DNA of 64,000 nucleotides from Devosia equisanguinis (GCF_900631955.1 NZ_UZWD01000023.1:124001-188000), one strand, 5' to 3'. Positions 36,045-45,785 are shown, counted from the first letter of the stretch. Notes: generated from the sequence alone by a model not told the origin. A program made the numbers and translations.

Positions 36045-37243
36045 GCGCGCTGCGCCTTTGCATTCGCCCGCACCGGCCCCAGCAGCCAGGCGATCATGAG
36101 GGCGTTGGCGAACATGAAGTTGGCGCTGTCGAGGCTGGGATTGACGGTGAGAGAGGTCAGCAATGTGCACAAGGCCATCCAGGCGAGCGCCGGTCTGGCG
36201 TTCTGCCTTGCCAAAGCGCAAAGCCGCCAGCAGCCCAGGCCGAGCAGCAACAAGCCAGCCATGCCGACCCGCACCAGCGCCTGATAGAACGAGCTATGCA
36301 GGCCGATAAAGATCAAATGCCCACTGCCGTCATCCACCAGGCGCCAGTCGAACGGCAGCGACGGATAATAATTGCGCACCAACTCAGTCCCCAAACCAAT
36401 ACCGATAAAATGTGATTGCGCGGCCAGTTCCAAACCGTCGCGCCAGAAAAATGCCCGGACCCCGGAATTGGCGTCCAGCGACAGCAATTGCAGCGGAAAT
36501 AGCGGCGCCAGAACTGAAAAGATTGCCAGCAACGCCACAATGAGCGTCGCAGTTCGGCCGCGGCAGGCAAGGACACCAAAGAGGATGGCGAAGACGCCCA
36601 GCAGTGCTGCCGATGTGGTGCCGGCACAGGCGATGACATAGACGCCGCCCAACACTGTCCATCCCACGCTCGGCCGCGCCACCATCGACCAGTAAAAGAA
36701 CAGCAGCAGCGGCATGGCGTGTTGATTGGTGAGGTTCTCGACATTGAAAAGCGCGGCGAGAAATCCCGCCTCACCGCTCCAGGCCGACACCGCCGCCATG
36801 ACCAGTTTCAGCCCAAGCGCCGTCAGCACCGCGTTATCGCCCGCCATAAGGCCGCTGCTGTAGCTGACCCGATTAAACAAACACACGAGGACCAGCAGCG
36901 CCGGATAGCTCACCACCTGCTGCGGAATGGCGCCCGGATCGAAGAGCCGCGTCCAACCGGTTTCGAACAGTCCAAGGGTAGAAAGCACCGCATAGACAAG
37001 ATAAAGCGCCGCCATGGCCACGAAAGGCCAGAGTTGGCGCAGAAGGGCGCGGTTGACGAAGGGCAGGCATAGCGCCAAGACCACGGCCAGCGCGCCCCCG
37101 CCCCAGCCGCGCGTCACCGGCCATGCCGCGCAGTAGAGCAGCACCAGCCCATAGACAGCGCCTAGAACCGGGAACATGAGGACGGGTCGCGCCGAGAGTC
37201 TCTGGCACATTGGAGCGGGTTGAAAGGCGGCGAGAGCGTTCAT
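36041..37243 (-). CDS. polysaccharide polymerase / O-antigen ligase-like membrane protein
   Basis: A 400-residue integral membrane protein with about ten hydrophobic segments and a large periplasmic loop between residues 240 and 320. That loop includes FFWRDGLELAAQSHFIGIGLG, the kind of sequence seen in Wzy polymerases and WaaL ligases. NQHAMPLLLFFYW lies in the middle. It overlaps the upstream transferase gene by four bases. A Wzy role in an exopolysaccharide cluster is more likely than ligation to lipid A, but sequence alone does not settle it. Confidence 0.7.
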   Translation of the reverse strand: MNALAAFQPAPMCQRLSARPVLMFPVLGAVYGLVLLYCAAWPVTRGWGGGALAVVLALCLPFVNRALLRQLWPFVAMAALYLVYAVLSTLGLFETGWTRLFDPGAIPQQVVSYPALLVLVCLFNRVSYSSGLMAGDNAVLTALGLKLVMAAVSAWSGEAGFLAALFNVENLTNQHAMPLLLFFYWSMVARPSVGWTVLGGVYVIACAGTTSAALLGVFAILFGVLACRGRTATLIVALLAIFSVLAPLFPLQLLSLDANSGVRAFFWRDGLELAAQSHFIGIGLGTELVRNYYPSLPFDWRLVDDGSGHLIFIGLHSSFYQALVRVGMAGLLLLGLGCWRLCALARQNARPALAWMALCTLLTSLTVNPSLDSANFMFANALMIAWLLGPVRANAKAQRA

Positions 37244-38028
37244 TCACCCTTGCCCCTGAGCGGCTGCGCCGATGTCGGCCGCCCTCGCGATCTCAGGGCC
37301 TGCAAGCCTACGCGCCAGACGAAACGCGGCGCCAGCACCAGGTAGCGGCGCCAGAGGCGGCGCGGCTCGTTCAGCAGGCGATAGGCCCATTCGAGGCCGT
37401 TGATCTGCATCCATCGCGGCGCCCGCCGCTTGCGTCCCGCATGATAGTCAAAGGCAGCCCCGACCCCGATCAGCAGCCGCCCGATCTCGCGATAGTTGTC
37501 ACGCATCCAGGCATCCTGCTTGGGTGAGGACAGCCCCACCCAGACGATGTCGGCGCCGCTATCCCGAATGCGCCGCAGGGTGTCGGCCTGTTCGGCTGAT
37601 GTCGGCGGGTGAAAGGGCGGGGTCTCTACCCCGACAATTGAAATGGCCGGATTGCGCTGCCGCAACTGCTGCGCCAGAAGCGCGGCAGTGCCCTCGCCGC
37701 CGCCATAAAGATAGTGGCGCAGGCCATTGTCCCGCGCGCAAACGAATGGCAGCAGATCAGGACCACAGGTCCGCTCCACCGCATGACCTTGCAGTCGTCC
37801 CAGGAACACCAGCGGCATGCCGTCGGGGACGATCATCGCCGCCTCTCCATGCAGCGGCGACAGCACAGGATCATCGATGATGGCCATGAGACTAGCCACA
37901 TCGCGGGCGCAGATGAAGCGGCCGATGGGTTCGCGTGCCCAGGCCTCGATACTGTCCGTGGCGTCCGGCAGGGTGGTGACGGCAATCGGCACACCCAAGA
38001 CGTCATATGTCGTCGCGGACCCGCTCAT
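37240..38028 (-). CDS. WecG/TagA/CpsF family glycosyltransferase
   Basis: A 262-residue enzyme of GT family 26. The start at 38028 overlaps the fucose synthase gene by four bases; the frame extends upstream but that part is noise. Diagnostic blocks are YDVLGVPIAVTT at the N-terminus, AAMIVPDGMPLVFLGRLQG, RHYLYGGGEGTAALLAQQL and IVWVGLSSPKQDAWMRDN. Family members add ManNAc-type or glucuronic acid residues to lipid-linked sugars. UDP-glucuronate is made by ugd in this cluster, so glucuronate is a plausible donor. Confidence 0.88.
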   Translation of the reverse strand: MSGSATTYDVLGVPIAVTTLPDATDSIEAWAREPIGRFICARDVASLMAIIDDPVLSPLHGEAAMIVPDGMPLVFLGRLQGHAVERTCGPDLLPFVCARDNGLRHYLYGGGEGTAALLAQQLRQRNPAISIVGVETPPFHPPTSAEQADTLRRIRDSGADIVWVGLSSPKQDAWMRDNYREIGRLLIGVGAAFDYHAGRKRRAPRWMQINGLEWAYRLLNEPRRLWRRYLVLAPRFVWRVGLQALRSRGRPTSAQPLRGKGE

Positions 38029-38978
38029 GCCGCCGCCCCTGCCCGCTGCGCCTGAAACCACGCATAGGTTTGGCGGATTCCATCCTCGAGACCGATACGA
38101 GGTCTCCAGCTGAGAGCGCTCATTGCAGCGCCATCGAGCAGCTTGCGGGCCATGCCGTCGGGCTTGCTGGTATCGAACACGATCTCGCCGTCGAAGCCGA
38201 CAGTGTCGCAGATGGTTCGCGCCAGATCGGCAATGGCAATATCGGTACCACTGCCGACATTGACCGGCAGATCGCCGGAATAGCTGCGCAGCAACAGAAC
38301 CAGCGCTTCGGCGCAATCATCGACATGAAGAAATTCGCGACGCGGCCGGCCACTGCCCCAAACATGGAGCCTCGCCGATCGCTGCGCGCGTGCCGCATCG
38401 GCCTTGGCGATCAGCGCCGGCAGCACATGGGCACGCACCGGATCGAAATTGTCCCAGGGGCCATAAAGATTGGTGGGAAGGGCGGCAATATAGTCGCGGC
38501 CGAACTGGCGGCGATAAGCTTCGGCCAGCTTGACCCCGGCGATCTTGGCCACGGCATACCATTGATTGGTCGGCTCGAGCGGGCCAGTCAGCAGCGCCGC
38601 CTCGGCAATGGGCTGCGCGGCATCGCGCGGATAGATGCAACTGGACCCCAAATAGAGCAGGCGACCGATATTGGCGGCATGGGCGGCCGAAAAGATATTG
38701 GTGGCGATGGCGAGGTTTTCGAACAGGAACGGCACCGGCTCACGATCATTGGCCAGAATGCCGCCGACGCGCGCCGCGGCAACGATGATCGCATCCGGCC
38801 GCTGCGCCGCTACGAAGGCCTCGACCTCGGCCTGCCGCGTCAGATCGAGTGCGCGCCGATCGGCGAGAACAAGCCGGCAGTCTTCGCGCTCCAGACGCCG
38901 CGCGAGGGCCCGCCCCACCATTCCGGTATGGCCGGCAATCCAGATGCGCTTGCCCCCGAGATCAAACATGCTCACCAC
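38025..38978 (-). CDS. fcl: GDP-L-fucose synthase
   Basis: A 317-residue NADPH-dependent epimerase/reductase converting GDP-4-keto-6-deoxymannose to GDP-L-fucose. The Rossmann motif is [14 protein letters not shown] at about residues 12-25. [11 protein letters not shown], the SSCIYP motif, and [11 protein letters not shown] with the catalytic Tyr and Lys are all present, as is [12 protein letters not shown]. It overlaps the start region of its substrate-supplying gene, gmd, by seven bases, and the pair is a standard unit for fucose. Confidence 0.93.
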   Translation of the reverse strand: MVSMFDLGGKRIWIAGHTGMVGRALARRLEREDCRLVLADRRALDLTRQAEVEAFVAAQRPDAIIVAAARVGGILANDREPVPFLFENLAIATNIFSAAHAANIGRLLYLGSSCIYPRDAAQPIAEAALLTGPLEPTNQWYAVAKIAGVKLAEAYRRQFGRDYIAALPTNLYGPWDNFDPVRAHVLPALIAKADAARAQRSARLHVWGSGRPRREFLHVDDCAEALVLLLRSYSGDLPVNVGSGTDIAIADLARTICDTVGFDGEIVFDTSKPDGMARKLLDGAAMSALSWRPRIGLEDGIRQTYAWFQAQRAGAAA

Positions 38979-40042
38979 CGCCCCGGATCCAGGCGGCGGC
39001 TAAGCAGTTCGATATCCGCGCGCACCATTTCGGCAGCGATATCCTGCACGCTTGCCTTGGGCGCCCAGCCCAGTTCCCGTCGTGCCTTGCTGGCATCGCC
39101 GAGCAGCAACTCAACATCGGTGGGTCGGAAACAAGCTGGATCGACCGCGACGAGACATCTGCCGGTGGCTCGATCGAAACCCTTTTCGTCCTCCCCCTGC
39201 CCCCGCCAGTCGAGCGCAATGCCAACTTCGGCGAAGGCCAGTTCGACAAAATTACGGACTGAGGTGGCGACGCCCGTGGCGAGAACATAGTCGCCCGGCG
39301 CCGGCTGCTGCAGCATACGCCAGGCGCCCTCCATATATTCGCGCGCATGGCCCCAATCGCGCTGCGCGTCGAGATTGCCCAGCACCAGACTTTGCGGCAG
39401 GCCCAGGTGAATGGCGGCCACGCCAAGCGATACCTTGCGGGTCACGAAGCTCTCGCCGCGCAGGGGACTGTCATGGTTGAAAAGGATGCCATTGCTGGCA
39501 TGCAGCCCATAGGCTTCGCGATAATTGATGGTTATCGCATGGGCGTAGAGCTTCGCCGCCGCATAGGGCGAGCGCGGATAAAATGGCGTATTCTCATTCT
39601 GCGGTACGTCGCGGGCTTGGCCGAAAAGTTCGGAGGTGGAGGCCTGATAGTAGCGGCTGTGCTGTTCCAGGCCGGCCACGCGGATGGCCTCGAGCAGGCG
39701 CAAAGCGCCAAGCCCATCGATATTGGCGGTAAGCTCGGGCGTGGCGAAGGAAACGCGCACATGACTTTGCGCTGCCAGGTTATAGATCTCGTCCGGCCGC
39801 GTGGCCGCCACGACGCGCGTCAAACTGGCGGCATCGCTCATGTCGCCATAATGCAGGGTCAGGCGTTGGGACAGCTCCGCGTCGTCGCCGATCAGTCGCT
39901 CGATCCGGCCGAGGTTGGACATGGAGGCATGGCGGCGCAAGCCATGCACGACATAGCCCTTCTCCAACAGCAGCCGCGCCAGGAATGCACCATCCTGCCC
40001 GGTAATGCCGGTAATCAGCGCCACTTTGTCCGACACAACCAC
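38972..40042 (-). CDS. gmd: GDP-mannose 4,6-dehydratase
   Basis: A 356-residue SDR enzyme making GDP-4-keto-6-deoxymannose. The NAD(P) motif is [19 protein letters not shown] at residues 8-26. [20 protein letters not shown] and the catalytic [13 protein letters not shown] (YxxxK) are present, as is the [17 protein letters not shown] block. It leads the five-gene leftward operon (gmd, fcl, GT26, polymerase, GT4). Its upstream 217 bp contain the promoter and two inverted repeats. Confidence 0.95.
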   Translation of the reverse strand: MVVSDKVALITGITGQDGAFLARLLLEKGYVVHGLRRHASMSNLGRIERLIGDDAELSQRLTLHYGDMSDAASLTRVVAATRPDEIYNLAAQSHVRVSFATPELTANIDGLGALRLLEAIRVAGLEQHSRYYQASTSELFGQARDVPQNENTPFYPRSPYAAAKLYAHAITINYREAYGLHASNGILFNHDSPLRGESFVTRKVSLGVAAIHLGLPQSLVLGNLDAQRDWGHAREYMEGAWRMLQQPAPGDYVLATGVATSVRNFVELAFAEVGIALDWRGQGEDEKGFDRATGRCLVAVDPACFRPTDVELLLGDASKARRELGWAPKASVQDIAAEMVRADIELLSRRLDPGRW

Positions 40043-40086
40043 TGCCCCCGAAATAACGCCGGCACTGCAGGCTGCCGCTGCGCTAT

Positions 40087-40259
40087 CGGCGACAATCCAC
40101 GCCTATGAATTTGCATAGTTCAGGCCGTGTTACATTAGGGTAGATTTACGGCCAGCCCCCAGTACAAGACCTCAAATTCTCACCAGGCAAGAAGTCTTGC
40201 ATGAATTTCGGCAGGTCGATCGCGGCCTCCGGTAGCAACAGCAACAGCAGTGCGCGTAT
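40087..40259. promoter_or_regulatory. upstream region of gmd operon with inverted repeats
   Basis: The spacer between gmd and the tyrosine kinase gene contains GCAAGA-AG-TCTTGC at 40187-40200, a perfect six-base palindrome, and GCCGT (40124) pairing with ACGGC (40148) at distance. It must hold the gmd promoter. The sequence around 40110-40150 is unusually A/T-rich for this genome. No known operator was recognised. Confidence 0.35.
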
Positions 40260-41885
40260 TCAGGCATAAGTGTTTTCTTCCCGGATCTGCGGAAAGTGCT
40301 GGGCGGCGGGGTACTCGGTCATGGCGAGCAATACCGGCAAATTCGGGCGACCGGCATGGGCCATGGTATCGAGAGCCCGCAGCACATCGCGCTGCGGGGT
40401 TCGGCTCCAGCGGACCAGCAGCACTGCCGCGTCACAAAAGCGGGCGAGATAGGCGGCATCCACCAGCCGCCCTACTGGCGGTGTATCGATGATGACGATG
40501 TCATAGGCCCGGCCGGCGGCCTGGATCAGTTGGGCCATGGGCCTGCCGGCCAACAGATTTTCAACCGATTGCCGGTGGACGCCAAACCCGGAAACAACCG
40601 AAATTCCGGTCATGGGATCGGCGGCCAGAATGGCATCGATCCGGTCTGGCAGCATCTTTCCGCGCAGATAGTCGTGCAGGCCAGTGCCCCCGGCAATACC
40701 CATCAGCCGGCCGATCGCTGGCGTGCGCAGATCGGCGTCGAGAAGCAGCACCTTCTTGCCCATGCCCCCATAGGCACGAGCCAGCAGCAGCGCGCTGATG
40801 GACTTGCCTTCCTGCGGCAGGGCCGAAGTCATGAGAATGACCCGCCCTCGTTCCGCATCAGGCGGCGCACCTGTTGCCAGCGCGCGATCCAGGCGGAAAC
40901 GCAGATGCCGCAGGCTTTCAGCATAGGCCGAATGGCCATCAAAATTGTCGAGGTCGGGTGGTGGTCCCGGCCGTGTTTTCCAGCCGGAGCGGCGGGTCAC
41001 GGTGGCGGGCAAGGTCGACACCACCTCGCGCCCAGTCGCGCTCTCCAGTTCTTCCTGGCTATGGAAGCCTCCAGCATAGGCATCCACCGCAAGCACCGCC
41101 GCGATGGCAAGAACGGCCGATGAGATAGCTGCAAAGACAAGGAGCAACCGTGTATTGGGGAAGGACGGCAGCAGCGGCATAGGCGCATTGGCGACGATGC
41201 GACTGTCAGCAACCTGCAGGTCCAATTGCCCCTCGAGATCGCTCATGCGTTGGGTCAGCCGGTTCATGCCCACGACGTCGCCGCCAATTGCAGGTGACAA
41301 GCCGAGCTCGCTTCGGCGCTGTCCGAGAAGATCGAGCGCCTGCGTCAGGGCCTGTCGCTTTGCCGCAACCTGTCCCTCGAGATAGGCCTGCGCTGCAGCG
41401 TTGGCGATTTGGGCCGAGAGTGCTGGCGAGGCGGTTTCGGCTGTTATCGCGATAATATAGGTCAGCCCCCGCCGCTCGATACGAAGACGGGGAACCAGCC
41501 ATTCCATGGCCATGGCCCAATCTGCACTGGTCGCCTCGCCCGCTGGCACGATGGGAACTGGACGCCCGAGCACGTCAGGATTTTCCAGCAGGTTGGCGAG
41601 ATCGACGATGCGCAAAAGCGTTGGCACCGAACGGATGATCTCCACCTCACTTTCGACCCGGGCCGCATCGACCGAGCCTAGCGGCGGCGCGGCGAACTCC
41701 AGTTGCAGCGGCTCGATCCGAGACGGATCAACCGCCACGAGCGCCGTTGCCGCATAGCGCGTGGGCAGCAGCAGGATGATCACCACGGCGAGGATCATCA
41801 GGCCCGCGAATATAGCGAGGCCCGTTCTGGCCCGTCGCCGCAGCACATCCACGATCGCGCCGATATCCAGACCATCGCCTTGCAC
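40260..41885 (-). CDS. exopolysaccharide chain-length regulator / tyrosine autokinase (Wzc/ExoP type)
   Basis: A 541-residue inner-membrane BY-kinase. A Wzz domain is flanked by membrane segments at about 22-40 and 247-268. The cytoplasmic kinase carries Walker A SALPQEGKS at 354-362, Walker A' VLLLDADLR at 379-387 and Walker B VIIDTPP at 464-470. The start is a GTG at 41885. The C-terminal tail has only two tyrosines (EYPAAQH, ENTYA) instead of the usual tyrosine cluster, so autophosphorylation may be limited. It is divergent from the sugar transferase gene. No outer-membrane exporter gene is nearby. Confidence 0.88.
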   Translation of the reverse strand: MQGDGLDIGAIVDVLRRRARTGLAIFAGLMILAVVIILLLPTRYAATALVAVDPSRIEPLQLEFAAPPLGSVDAARVESEVEIIRSVPTLLRIVDLANLLENPDVLGRPVPIVPAGEATSADWAMAMEWLVPRLRIERRGLTYIIAITAETASPALSAQIANAAAQAYLEGQVAAKRQALTQALDLLGQRRSELGLSPAIGGDVVGMNRLTQRMSDLEGQLDLQVADSRIVANAPMPLLPSFPNTRLLLVFAAISSAVLAIAAVLAVDAYAGGFHSQEELESATGREVVSTLPATVTRRSGWKTRPGPPPDLDNFDGHSAYAESLRHLRFRLDRALATGAPPDAERGRVILMTSALPQEGKSISALLLARAYGGMGKKVLLLDADLRTPAIGRLMGIAGGTGLHDYLRGKMLPDRIDAILAADPMTGISVVSGFGVHRQSVENLLAGRPMAQLIQAAGRAYDIVIIDTPPVGRLVDAAYLARFCDAAVLLVRWSRTPQRDVLRALDTMAHAGRPNLPVLLAMTEYPAAQHFPQIREENTYA

Positions 41886-42036
41886 GGCACCCTCTTCCTT
41901 TGTCTGGACAAACGCGGACAGTTGTTATGCTGAATTCACCTAGGCAGAGGCACGTAGCGCATTGGTAGATGTCCCAATTCTGGCCAAGTCCAAAATAGTT
42001 AACAATACGTAAAAATACATGGAATGAGGCACTGGA

Positions 42037-42843
42037 ATGCAATTGCCCGAGGAGACCTGCTATGCATTCCAGGCCGAACATTGTTCATGCAGGAACGTCA
42101 CTGCGCATAAATTGAGAAATGCTGATCTGGCCAGCGGCTTATCTGTCGGCGAACTAGACACCATAGCGGTAGCTTTGCCCAATCCCTGGCCTCTGGCGAT
42201 CAAGCGCATGATCGACGTCATAGGCTCGATCGTTGGATTGGCCCTGCTGGCGCCGTTGCTCCTGGCGACAGCCATTGTCATCAAGGCTGCAGATGGTGGA
42301 CCGGTATTGTTTCGGCAATGGCGCGTCGGCAAGGATGGGGCGCGGTTTCGCATCCTCAAATTTCGCACGCTGGCGGCCGACAGCTGTGACAGCGCCGGAC
42401 TGGTGCTGGTGTCGTCCGCCGATGACCCACGTCTGACCCCGCTCGGCGCCATCCTCCGACGCTACAATATCGATGAATTGCCGCAGCTGCTAAACATCCT
42501 CGCAGGCGAGATGTCGCTGGTCGGGCCGCGCCCGCATGTGCCTGACATGCTGGTGTCGGGCCTATTCTATGAGGCGGCCGTGCCCGGCTATGCGCTACGC
42601 CTGAACATGCGCCCGGGACTGACGGGCTGGGCGCAATGCAACGGATATCGGGGACCGGTGCACGATCCCGATACCGCGGCGCAACGGGTACGGCACGACC
42701 TGGCCTATATCGGCAATTTTTCGCTGGCGCTGGACCTGCAAATTCTTGCGCTCACCCTCGTCCGCGAATTCATCTGGCGCCAGCAACCCAATGTTCGGTC
42801 TGGTCCCTATCGTGTCGATGAGCTACCTGCTGCCATGCCGTGA
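42037..42843 (+). CDS. priming sugar transferase (ExoY/WcaJ-like)
   Basis: A 268-residue enzyme that would put the first sugar phosphate on undecaprenyl phosphate. A single membrane hairpin lies near residues 60-85 (IDVIGSIVGLALLAPLLLAT). The bacterial sugar transferase blocks follow: GPVLFRQWRVGKDG, FRILKFRTL, LRRYNIDELPQLLNILAGEMSLVGPRP and RPGLTGWAQCNGYRG. The ATG at 42037 begins a roughly 45-residue unmatched N-terminal extension, so a later start is possible. It is transcribed away from the kinase gene and its 3' end overlaps the convergent epimerase gene by 37 bp. Confidence 0.9.
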   Translation: MQLPEETCYAFQAEHCSCRNVTAHKLRNADLASGLSVGELDTIAVALPNPWPLAIKRMIDVIGSIVGLALLAPLLLATAIVIKAADGGPVLFRQWRVGKDGARFRILKFRTLAADSCDSAGLVLVSSADDPRLTPLGAILRRYNIDELPQLLNILAGEMSLVGPRPHVPDMLVSGLFYEAAVPGYALRLNMRPGLTGWAQCNGYRGPVHDPDTAAQRVRHDLAYIGNFSLALDLQILALTLVREFIWRQQPNVRSGPYRVDELPAAMP

Positions 42844-43832
42844 CGGCGCTTGTACCAGTCTGCAAACCGCCGCACACCCTCACGCATCGGCGTATGTGAA
42901 AGCCCGGGAACGAGGGTATTGAGCAGGCTGGTATCGGCGAAGGTGGCCACCACATCGCCCGGCTGCATGGGCAACAGGTTCAGTTCGGCTTTGACGCCGA
43001 GCGCCTCCTCCAGCGCCGCAATGAAGTCCATCAGGTCCGAAGGTGCACCGCCACCGATATTGACCACGCGATAAGGGGCAACCGCTGAAAGCGAGTCCCC
43101 GGCGACCCCCTGCCCTTGAACCGGGACCACATCGAGCAGAGCAGAGATGGACGCCACGAGATCGTCGACATAGGTGAAATCGCGGCGCATACGGCCATAA
43201 CCATAGACATCGATGGACCGGCCCGACAGCATGGCATCGGCGAATTTGATGGCGGCCATATCGGGACGGCCATAAGGCCCGTAAACGGTGAAAAAGCGCA
43301 CCGCAGTCGAGGCAATGCCGAAGAGATGGGCATAGGAATGCACCATTGCCTCGCCAGATTTCTTGGTGGCGGCATAGAGGGACACCGGATGATCGGCCAG
43401 ATCGGTCTCGACGAAGGGCAGCTTTGTATTGCCGCCATAGACCGAGCTGGTGGAGGCGAACAACAGGTGCCGCACCGGATGCGCCCGCAGAGCCTCGAGC
43501 AGATTGGCCGTGCCGACCACATTGGACTGGATATAGCTCTGTGGCGCCTCGAGGCTGTAGCGAACACCGGCCTGGGCGGCGAGATGCACCACGATCTCCG
43601 GCCTGGCCTCGGACACAGTCCGCCTCAACAATGCTGCATCTTCAAGCATACCCTCAACAAAGCGGAAGGTGCCAAAACGCTGCAATTGTGCCAGGCGCTC
43701 GTGCTTGAGGGCGGGATCATAATAGGGCGTCAGACCGTCGAACCCGACAACATCATGGCCGCTTTCAAGCAATAGAAGGCTGAGATGAAAACCGATGAAG
43801 CCAGCAGCGCCGGTGACTAAAATACGTGTCAT
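42807..43832 (-). CDS. NAD-dependent epimerase (UDP-glucuronate 4-epimerase-like)
   Basis: A 341-residue extended SDR enzyme. ILVTGAAGFIGFHLSLLLL is the Rossmann start at residues 4-22; LAAQAGVRYSLEAPQSY, STSSVYGGN and the catalytic YAATKKSGE follow, as does RFFTVYGPYGRPDMA. These are the CapI/LspL-type blocks, which convert UDP-glucuronate to UDP-galacturonate. It overlaps ugd, the UDP-glucuronate source, by four bases. The C-terminus overlaps the sugar transferase gene on the other strand. Confidence 0.88.
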   Translation of the reverse strand: MTRILVTGAAGFIGFHLSLLLLESGHDVVGFDGLTPYYDPALKHERLAQLQRFGTFRFVEGMLEDAALLRRTVSEARPEIVVHLAAQAGVRYSLEAPQSYIQSNVVGTANLLEALRAHPVRHLLFASTSSVYGGNTKLPFVETDLADHPVSLYAATKKSGEAMVHSYAHLFGIASTAVRFFTVYGPYGRPDMAAIKFADAMLSGRSIDVYGYGRMRRDFTYVDDLVASISALLDVVPVQGQGVAGDSLSAVAPYRVVNIGGGAPSDLMDFIAALEEALGVKAELNLLPMQPGDVVATFADTSLLNTLVPGLSHTPMREGVRRFADWYKRRHGMAAGSSSTR

Positions 43833-45154
43833 GGCCTCGGCTCTTCAGCATCAGGGCGACCGACACTCATATAGCGCAGGCCCGCACGTTGCATCTCTTC
43901 GCGGCGGTAGACATTGCGCAGATCCACAAAGACCGGGTGCCTCATGACGCCAGCCACCCGCGCAAGATCGAGGGAGCGGAACTCGTTCCATTCGGTAACG
44001 AGCACCAAGGCATCGGCATTGTCGGCGGGCGCATAGGCATGCTCGGCCATGACCACGCCCGGCACCACTAAAGCCGCCGCCGCCATGCCCTGCGGATCAT
44101 AGGCAACGACGCGCGCGCCGCGTTCCATCAGCATGGTGGCAATGTCGATTGCCGGGGCGTCGCGAATATCGTCGGTGTTCGGCTTGAAGGTGAGGCCAAG
44201 CAGACCGATTGTCTTGCCGCTGACATCGCCACCGCAAGCCCCGACGATCTTGTCGACCATCAGAAAGCGCTGACGTGCATTGGCGGCAATGGTGGCCTCC
44301 ACGAGGGACAGCGACACATCGTGGTCTGCCGCCGTGCGGACCAGAGCCAGCGTGTCCTTGGGGAAGCAGGAGCCGCCATAACCGGGCCCGGCATGAAGAA
44401 ATTTGCTGCCAATGCGCCTGTCGAGCCCGATGCCCCGCGCCACCTCCTGCACATCAGCGCCGGCGCGCTCGCAAAGCTCAGCCATTTCGTTGATGAAGCT
44501 GACCTTCATGGCAAGAAAGGCATTGGCCGCATATTTGGTCAGCTCGGCAGTGCGGCGATTGGTGAACAACAGCGGCGCCTGGTTGAGATAAAGCGGACGA
44601 TAGACTTCGGTCATCACCGCTCGGGCCCGCTCATCTTCGATGCCGACAACAATGCGGTCGGGACGCTTGAAGTCTTCGATCGCCGCACCTTCGCGGAGGA
44701 ATTCGGGGTTGGAGACCACCAGCACATCGGCATCAGGTCGATGCTCGGCGAGGATGCGTTCTACCTCGTCGCCGGTGCCGACGGGCACGGTGGACTTTGT
44801 CGCCACTACGGTGAAGCCATCCAGATGCTCGGCGACCTTGCGCGTGGCATCATAGACATAGCTGAGATCGGCATGACCGTCGCCCCGACGACTGGGCGTG
44901 CCAACAGCGAGAAAAACCACATCGGCTTCGGCGATGGCCGCACCAAACGACGTGGTGAACACCAGCCGGCCGGCGGCCATGTTGCGGCTGAGCAATTCAT
45001 CGAGACCGGGTTCGAAAATCGGCACCACACCCTGCTGCAGCGCTGCGATGCGGTCGGCATCCACATCGATGGCGGTCACCTGATGGCCGAAATCGGCCAG
45101 GCCTGCCCCCGTCACCAGCCCGACATAGCCGGCACCGACAATGGCGATTTTCAT
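43829..45154 (-). CDS. ugd: UDP-glucose 6-dehydrogenase
   Basis: A 441-residue enzyme making UDP-glucuronate. The start at 45154 (MKIAIVGAGYVGLVTGAGL) is the family standard; the frame extends to 45217 without a start signal. Catalytic-site sequences AGPGYGGSCFPKDT, with the nucleophilic Cys, and GLTFKPNTDDIRDAPA are present, as is FLREGAAIEDF. It feeds the epimerase encoded directly downstream. Length is normal. Confidence 0.95.
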   Translation of the reverse strand: MKIAIVGAGYVGLVTGAGLADFGHQVTAIDVDADRIAALQQGVVPIFEPGLDELLSRNMAAGRLVFTTSFGAAIAEADVVFLAVGTPSRRGDGHADLSYVYDATRKVAEHLDGFTVVATKSTVPVGTGDEVERILAEHRPDADVLVVSNPEFLREGAAIEDFKRPDRIVVGIEDERARAVMTEVYRPLYLNQAPLLFTNRRTAELTKYAANAFLAMKVSFINEMAELCERAGADVQEVARGIGLDRRIGSKFLHAGPGYGGSCFPKDTLALVRTAADHDVSLSLVEATIAANARQRFLMVDKIVGACGGDVSGKTIGLLGLTFKPNTDDIRDAPAIDIATMLMERGARVVAYDPQGMAAAALVVPGVVMAEHAYAPADNADALVLVTEWNEFRSLDLARVAGVMRHPVFVDLRNVYRREEMQRAGLRYMSVGRPDAEEPRP

Positions 45155-45225
45155 CTCGAATCTCACTCCGCACGTGGCGCACAGGGACAATACGGGTGGG
45201 CCGCACGTTCGGCTCACAAAAAAGT

Positions 45226-45642
45226 CTAGTCGTCGGCGGGCGGTGCGCTGCGCATTTTCTTGACGCCGGAGCGAATGGTCTTGCCCTCGAGCCGGCGCTT
45301 CTTGGACGCGAGGGTGGGACGCGTGGCGATACGCGGCTTGGGCGGAAAGGCCCCCTCGCGCAACAGCGCCACCAGTCGTGCCTGGGCTTCGGCGCGGTTC
45401 ATCGGCTGGTCGCGATGCGAATTGGAAGTGATGACGATGACGCCATCCTTGGTGAGACGACTACCGGCAAGAGCGGCGACGCGACGCTTCATCGGCTCGG
45501 AAAGATTTGGGGAATTGGCAAGGTCGAAGCGCAATTGCACCGCGCTGGCGACCTTGTTGACATTCTGTCCACCGGGCCCAGACCCGCGCACGAATGACTC
45601 CTCGATCTCGCTGGGATCGATGGAAATGGAGCGGGTGATCAT
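45226..45642 (-). CDS. arfB: alternative ribosome-rescue factor (peptidyl-tRNA hydrolase, ArfB/YaeJ)
   Basis: A 138-residue protein that hydrolyses peptidyl-tRNA on ribosomes stalled without a stop codon. The GGQ motif lies at residues 24-26 within RGSGPGGQNVNKVASAVQLR. The C-terminal basic tail (KPRIATRPTLASKKRRLEGK) would enter the mRNA channel. The start at 45642 is the family start; the upstream in-frame stretch runs through a repeat and is not coding. Transcribed after the small gene at 45786 but separated by the repeat. Confidence 0.92.
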   Translation of the reverse strand: MITRSISIDPSEIEESFVRGSGPGGQNVNKVASAVQLRFDLANSPNLSEPMKRRVAALAGSRLTKDGVIVITSNSHRDQPMNRAEAQARLVALLREGAFPPKPRIATRPTLASKKRRLEGKTIRSGVKKMRSAPPADD

Positions 45643-45671
45643 GATCGGATCGGCCAAGATACCCCTCCTGC

Positions 45672-45762
45672 CCTCCCCTGAAGAAGGGGAGGAAACCACC
45701 GCGTGGGTGGCTCGATCTATTCTCACCCACAGGCCTGCTCCTCCCCCTTCTTTAGGGGGAGG
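45672..45762. repeat. intergenic palindromic repeat (two related hairpins)
   Basis: CCTCCCCT-GAAGA-AGGGGAGG (45672-45692) and CCTCCCCCT-TCTTT-AGGGGGAGG (45740-45762) flank a central part containing CCACC-GCGT-GGGTGG. Such purine/pyrimidine-rich palindromic units are dispersed between genes in many Hyphomicrobiales. Either hairpin could act as a transcript end. It lies between two genes on the same strand. Confidence 0.6.
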
Positions 45763-45785
45763 CTCGGTGGGGGTTAAAATGCAGT

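Noticed and set aside
38028-38316. Upstream extension of the GT26 glycosyltransferase
   Set aside because: The extra 96 codons are the antisense-frame reading of the fucose synthase gene and lack a start signal.
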